Below, in pieces: positions 5,848 through 6,812 of a DNA stretch of 6,812 bases. The position numbers were made by a program, and so were the translations under genes. Every line of letters starts with the position of its first letter. The stretch's first letter is position 1. This DNA comes from Clostridia bacterium. Lineage in GTDB: Bacteria; Bacillota; Clostridia; Christensenellales; CALWSW01. The stretch covers positions 5,838 to 12,649 of the forward strand of contig JAHZEH010000030.1 of assembly GCA_019421925.1 (NCBI GenBank), in the 5' to 3' direction. The notes under the pieces were generated by a model. That model had not been told where the DNA came from, ran no database searches, and was given only the letters and a program-made list of their open reading frames with translations.

Positions 5848-6564
5848 ATGGCGTTTCTGGAAGTCAGGGATCTGTACGTCAACTACGGCGCTATCAAGGC
5901 GGTCAAGGGCATCAGTTTCTCCGTGGAGCAGGGGGAGATCGTCACCCTGATAGGCTCCAACGGCGCGGGGAAGAGCACCACATTGGGCAGCATTGCCGGC
6001 CTGGTACCGATCGCCTCGGGGGAGCTCTGGTTCGGAGGGGAGAACATCACCGCTCTGGACTCGGCGGACAAGGTGCGCAGGGGGATGGCGCTCTCTCCTG
6101 AGGGACGGCAGGTATTCCCCAACCTCTCCGTGGAGGTCAATCTCAAGCTGGGGGCCTATACCCTCAAAAACAAGGGGGACCTGGCCAGGGGGTATGAGCA
6201 GGCCTATGAGCTCTTCCCCATTCTGGCCGAGCGGCGCAGGCAGATGGCGGGCACCCTCTCGGGGGGCGAACAGCAGATGCTGGCTGTGGCCCGGGCGCTG
6301 ATGTCCTTCCCCAAACTGCTCATGCTGGACGAACCCTCCCTGGGGCTCGCTCCCATCATTGTCAGCAGCATTTTCTCCCTCATCCGCAGAATCAACAGGG
6401 AGATGGGCGCGACCATCCTGCTGGTGGAACAAAACGCCCGTATGGCGCTCTCCATCTCAGACCGGGGCTATGTCCTCGAGACGGGGCGCATCGTCCTCGC
6501 GGATACGGGCGAAAACCTGGCGAACGATCCCAAGGTGCGGGCGGCGTACCTGGGGGGAAGATAG
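5848..6564 (+). CDS. livF: LIV-type ABC transporter ATP-binding protein, LivF-like
   Basis: 238 aa, full length. Second cytoplasmic ATPase of the importer. Motifs: Walker A GSNGAGKST (36-44, Lys42), the modified Q-loop SPEGRQVF with Glu85 where other ABC proteins have Gln, canonical signature LSGGEQQMLAVARAL (137-151), Walker B LLMLDEPSLGLAP (Asp161, Glu162), and Gln195 in LLVEQNA where the switch His would be. Glu in the Q-loop and Gln at the switch are hallmarks of LivF, not defects. The asymmetry fits the heterodimer: this subunit has the good signature and the LivG-like one has the switch His. The gene begins 3 nt after the preceding stop with a strong AGGAGGAGGG (5831-5840), and is followed by a hairpin terminator, so it is the last gene of the operon. 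Confidence 0.96.
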   Translation: MAFLEVRDLYVNYGAIKAVKGISFSVEQGEIVTLIGSNGAGKSTTLGSIAGLVPIASGELWFGGENITALDSADKVRRGMALSPEGRQVFPNLSVEVNLKLGAYTLKNKGDLARGYEQAYELFPILAERRRQMAGTLSGGEQQMLAVARALMSFPKLLMLDEPSLGLAPIIVSSIFSLIRRINREMGATILLVEQNARMALSISDRGYVLETGRIVLADTGENLANDPKVRAAYLGGR

Positions 6565-6573
6565 GACTTCTTT

Positions 6574-6607
6574 GAAAGGGCAGGGCTGTTGAAAGCCCTG
6601 CCTTTTC
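6574..6607 (+). terminator. Intrinsic terminator of the importer operon
   Basis: GGCAGGGCT (6579-6587) pairs with AGCCCTGCC (6594-6602) around a 6-nt loop. The stem extends through a G-U and three A-T pairs, and the right arm runs into TTTT (6603-6606). It starts 10 nt after the LivF-like stop. The U tract is short, so some read-through into the MarR-like gene is possible. Confidence 0.82.
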
Positions 6608-6648
6608 TGCCGAACCGGGGCGGATTTTTGCACCATTTGACCGCCGCC

Positions 6649-6677
6649 TTGACAGATGACAAATCCAGGCATATAAT
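6649..6677 (+). promoter_or_regulatory. Perfect-consensus sigma-A promoter of the MarR-like gene
   Basis: TTGACA (6649-6654), a 17-nt spacer and TATAAT (6672-6677): an exact match in both boxes with optimal spacing. The start point would be near 6684, giving a leader of about 28 nt. Such a strong promoter usually needs a repressor, and a palindrome overlaps it. Confidence 0.88.
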
Positions 6678-6695
6678 TTGTTAGACAAACTAATT
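6675..6695. promoter_or_regulatory. Operator-like palindrome over the -10/start of the MarR-like gene
   Basis: Two overlapping symmetries are visible. TTTGT-TAG-ACAAA (6677-6689) is a perfect 5-bp inverted repeat. A wider imperfect 21-bp palindrome centred on 6685 has AATT outer arms (6675-6678, 6692-6695) and GTT/AAC inner arms. The size and AT-rich form suit a MarR dimer, and autorepression is common in that family. The TTTG-N5-CAAA layout resembles the FabT box as I recall it. Confidence 0.6.
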
Positions 6696-6711
6696 GGTGG
6701 TGCTTGGAATT

Positions 6712-6812
6712 ATGGATGCTTATGCGGATTCGCTCAACGAACTGCTGGTGGATACCTACCACGCGATTATCAAAGTGGAGGAGGAGATGCTCAAGAAGGC
6801 CGGGCGGCTGGA
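6712..6812 (+). CDS. Probable MarR-family transcriptional regulator, N-terminal fragment
   Basis: Only the first 33 codons lie in the window. They read from an ATG into a helix typical of the first dimerisation helix of MarR proteins: ADSLNELLVDTYHAIIKVEE, then EMLKKAGRL. Similar openings (NELLVDT, I.K.EE..L) are familiar from Firmicute MarR regulators linked to fatty-acid synthesis (FabT-like), but that assignment rests on a short stretch and recall. The DNA-binding winged helix is beyond the edge. The ribosome binding site is weak (GGTGG at 6696-6700, about 11 nt upstream), in contrast to the very strong promoter. The gene has its own promoter and operator-like palindrome after the operon's terminator, so it is probably a separate unit and need not regulate the importer. 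Confidence 0.55.
   Translation, partial: MDAYADSLNELLVDTYHAIIKVEEEMLKKAGRL

Noticed and set aside
4996..6432. 478-codon open frame on the minus strand opposite the two ATPase genes
   Set aside because: The plus strand encodes textbook LivG/LivF motifs here. The minus frame is open because of GC-biased third positions, gives a His/Gly/Gln/Leu-rich low-information protein and spans two real genes.
5920..6440. Glu in the Q-loop and Gln at the switch position of the LivF-like protein as signs of inactivation
   Set aside because: Both are normal for the LivF family; Walker A, signature and Walker B are intact.
1..6812. CRISPR array, tRNA/rRNA gene, insertion sequence or phage remnant
   Set aside because: No regularly spaced repeats, no transposase or integrase coding, no terminal inverted repeats and no tRNA-like cloverleaf were seen on either strand.

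Overview
The window looks like a chromosomal segment of a GC-rich, low-complexity-cell-wall Gram-positive bacterium, most likely a high-GC gut Clostridia/Oscillospiraceae-type Firmicute. The basis is strong GGAGG-type ribosome binding sites, sigma-A promoters close to consensus, a lipoprotein (not periplasmic) solute-binding protein, a peptidoglycan-binding NlpC/P60 protein, and about 60% G+C coding DNA. The taxonomic placement is inference.

Layout. Positions 1-975 hold the 3' part of a peptidoglycan-binding/NlpC-P60 cell-wall hydrolase gene. It converges on a minus-strand gene (1041-1592) whose product resembles the L-2-amino-thiazoline-4-carboxylic acid (ATC) hydrolase family, and a strong bidirectional hairpin terminator (about 994-1033) lies between them. 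Divergent from the ATC-hydrolase-like gene is a complete five-gene HAAT-type (branched-chain amino acid/LIV-type) ABC importer: lipoprotein binding protein (1906-3066), two permeases (3160-4038 and 4055-5077) and two ATPases (5074-5844 and 5848-6564). A hairpin terminator at about 6574-6607 ends it. The window closes with a perfect consensus promoter (TTGACA-17-TATAAT) carrying an operator-like palindrome, followed by the first 33 codons of a probable MarR-family regulator (6712 onward).

The most interesting part is the 1593-1905 control region. A good sigma-A promoter (1730-1758) overlaps a near-perfect 27-bp inverted repeat at its -10/start site. The transcript would begin with a small ORF (1809-1889, or from 1803) that has a better ribosome binding site than the transporter gene, encodes a Cys/Arg-rich peptide (core RCCRCPR), and stops 16 nt before the binding-protein start. 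Together with the adjacent ATC-hydrolase-like gene, whose family makes a cysteine precursor, this suggests that the LIV-type importer may be controlled by cysteine availability and may carry a sulfur amino acid or thiazoline compound rather than leucine/isoleucine/valine. That is a hypothesis: the transporter's substrate cannot be read from its sequence.

How the genes work together: the binding lipoprotein captures an extracellular amino-acid-like ligand, the LivH/LivM-like permeases form the membrane channel, and the LivG/LivF-like ATPases power import. A hairpin after the binding-protein gene may set the usual excess of binding protein over membrane components. The left-edge cell-wall hydrolase and right-edge MarR gene appear to be separate transcription units.
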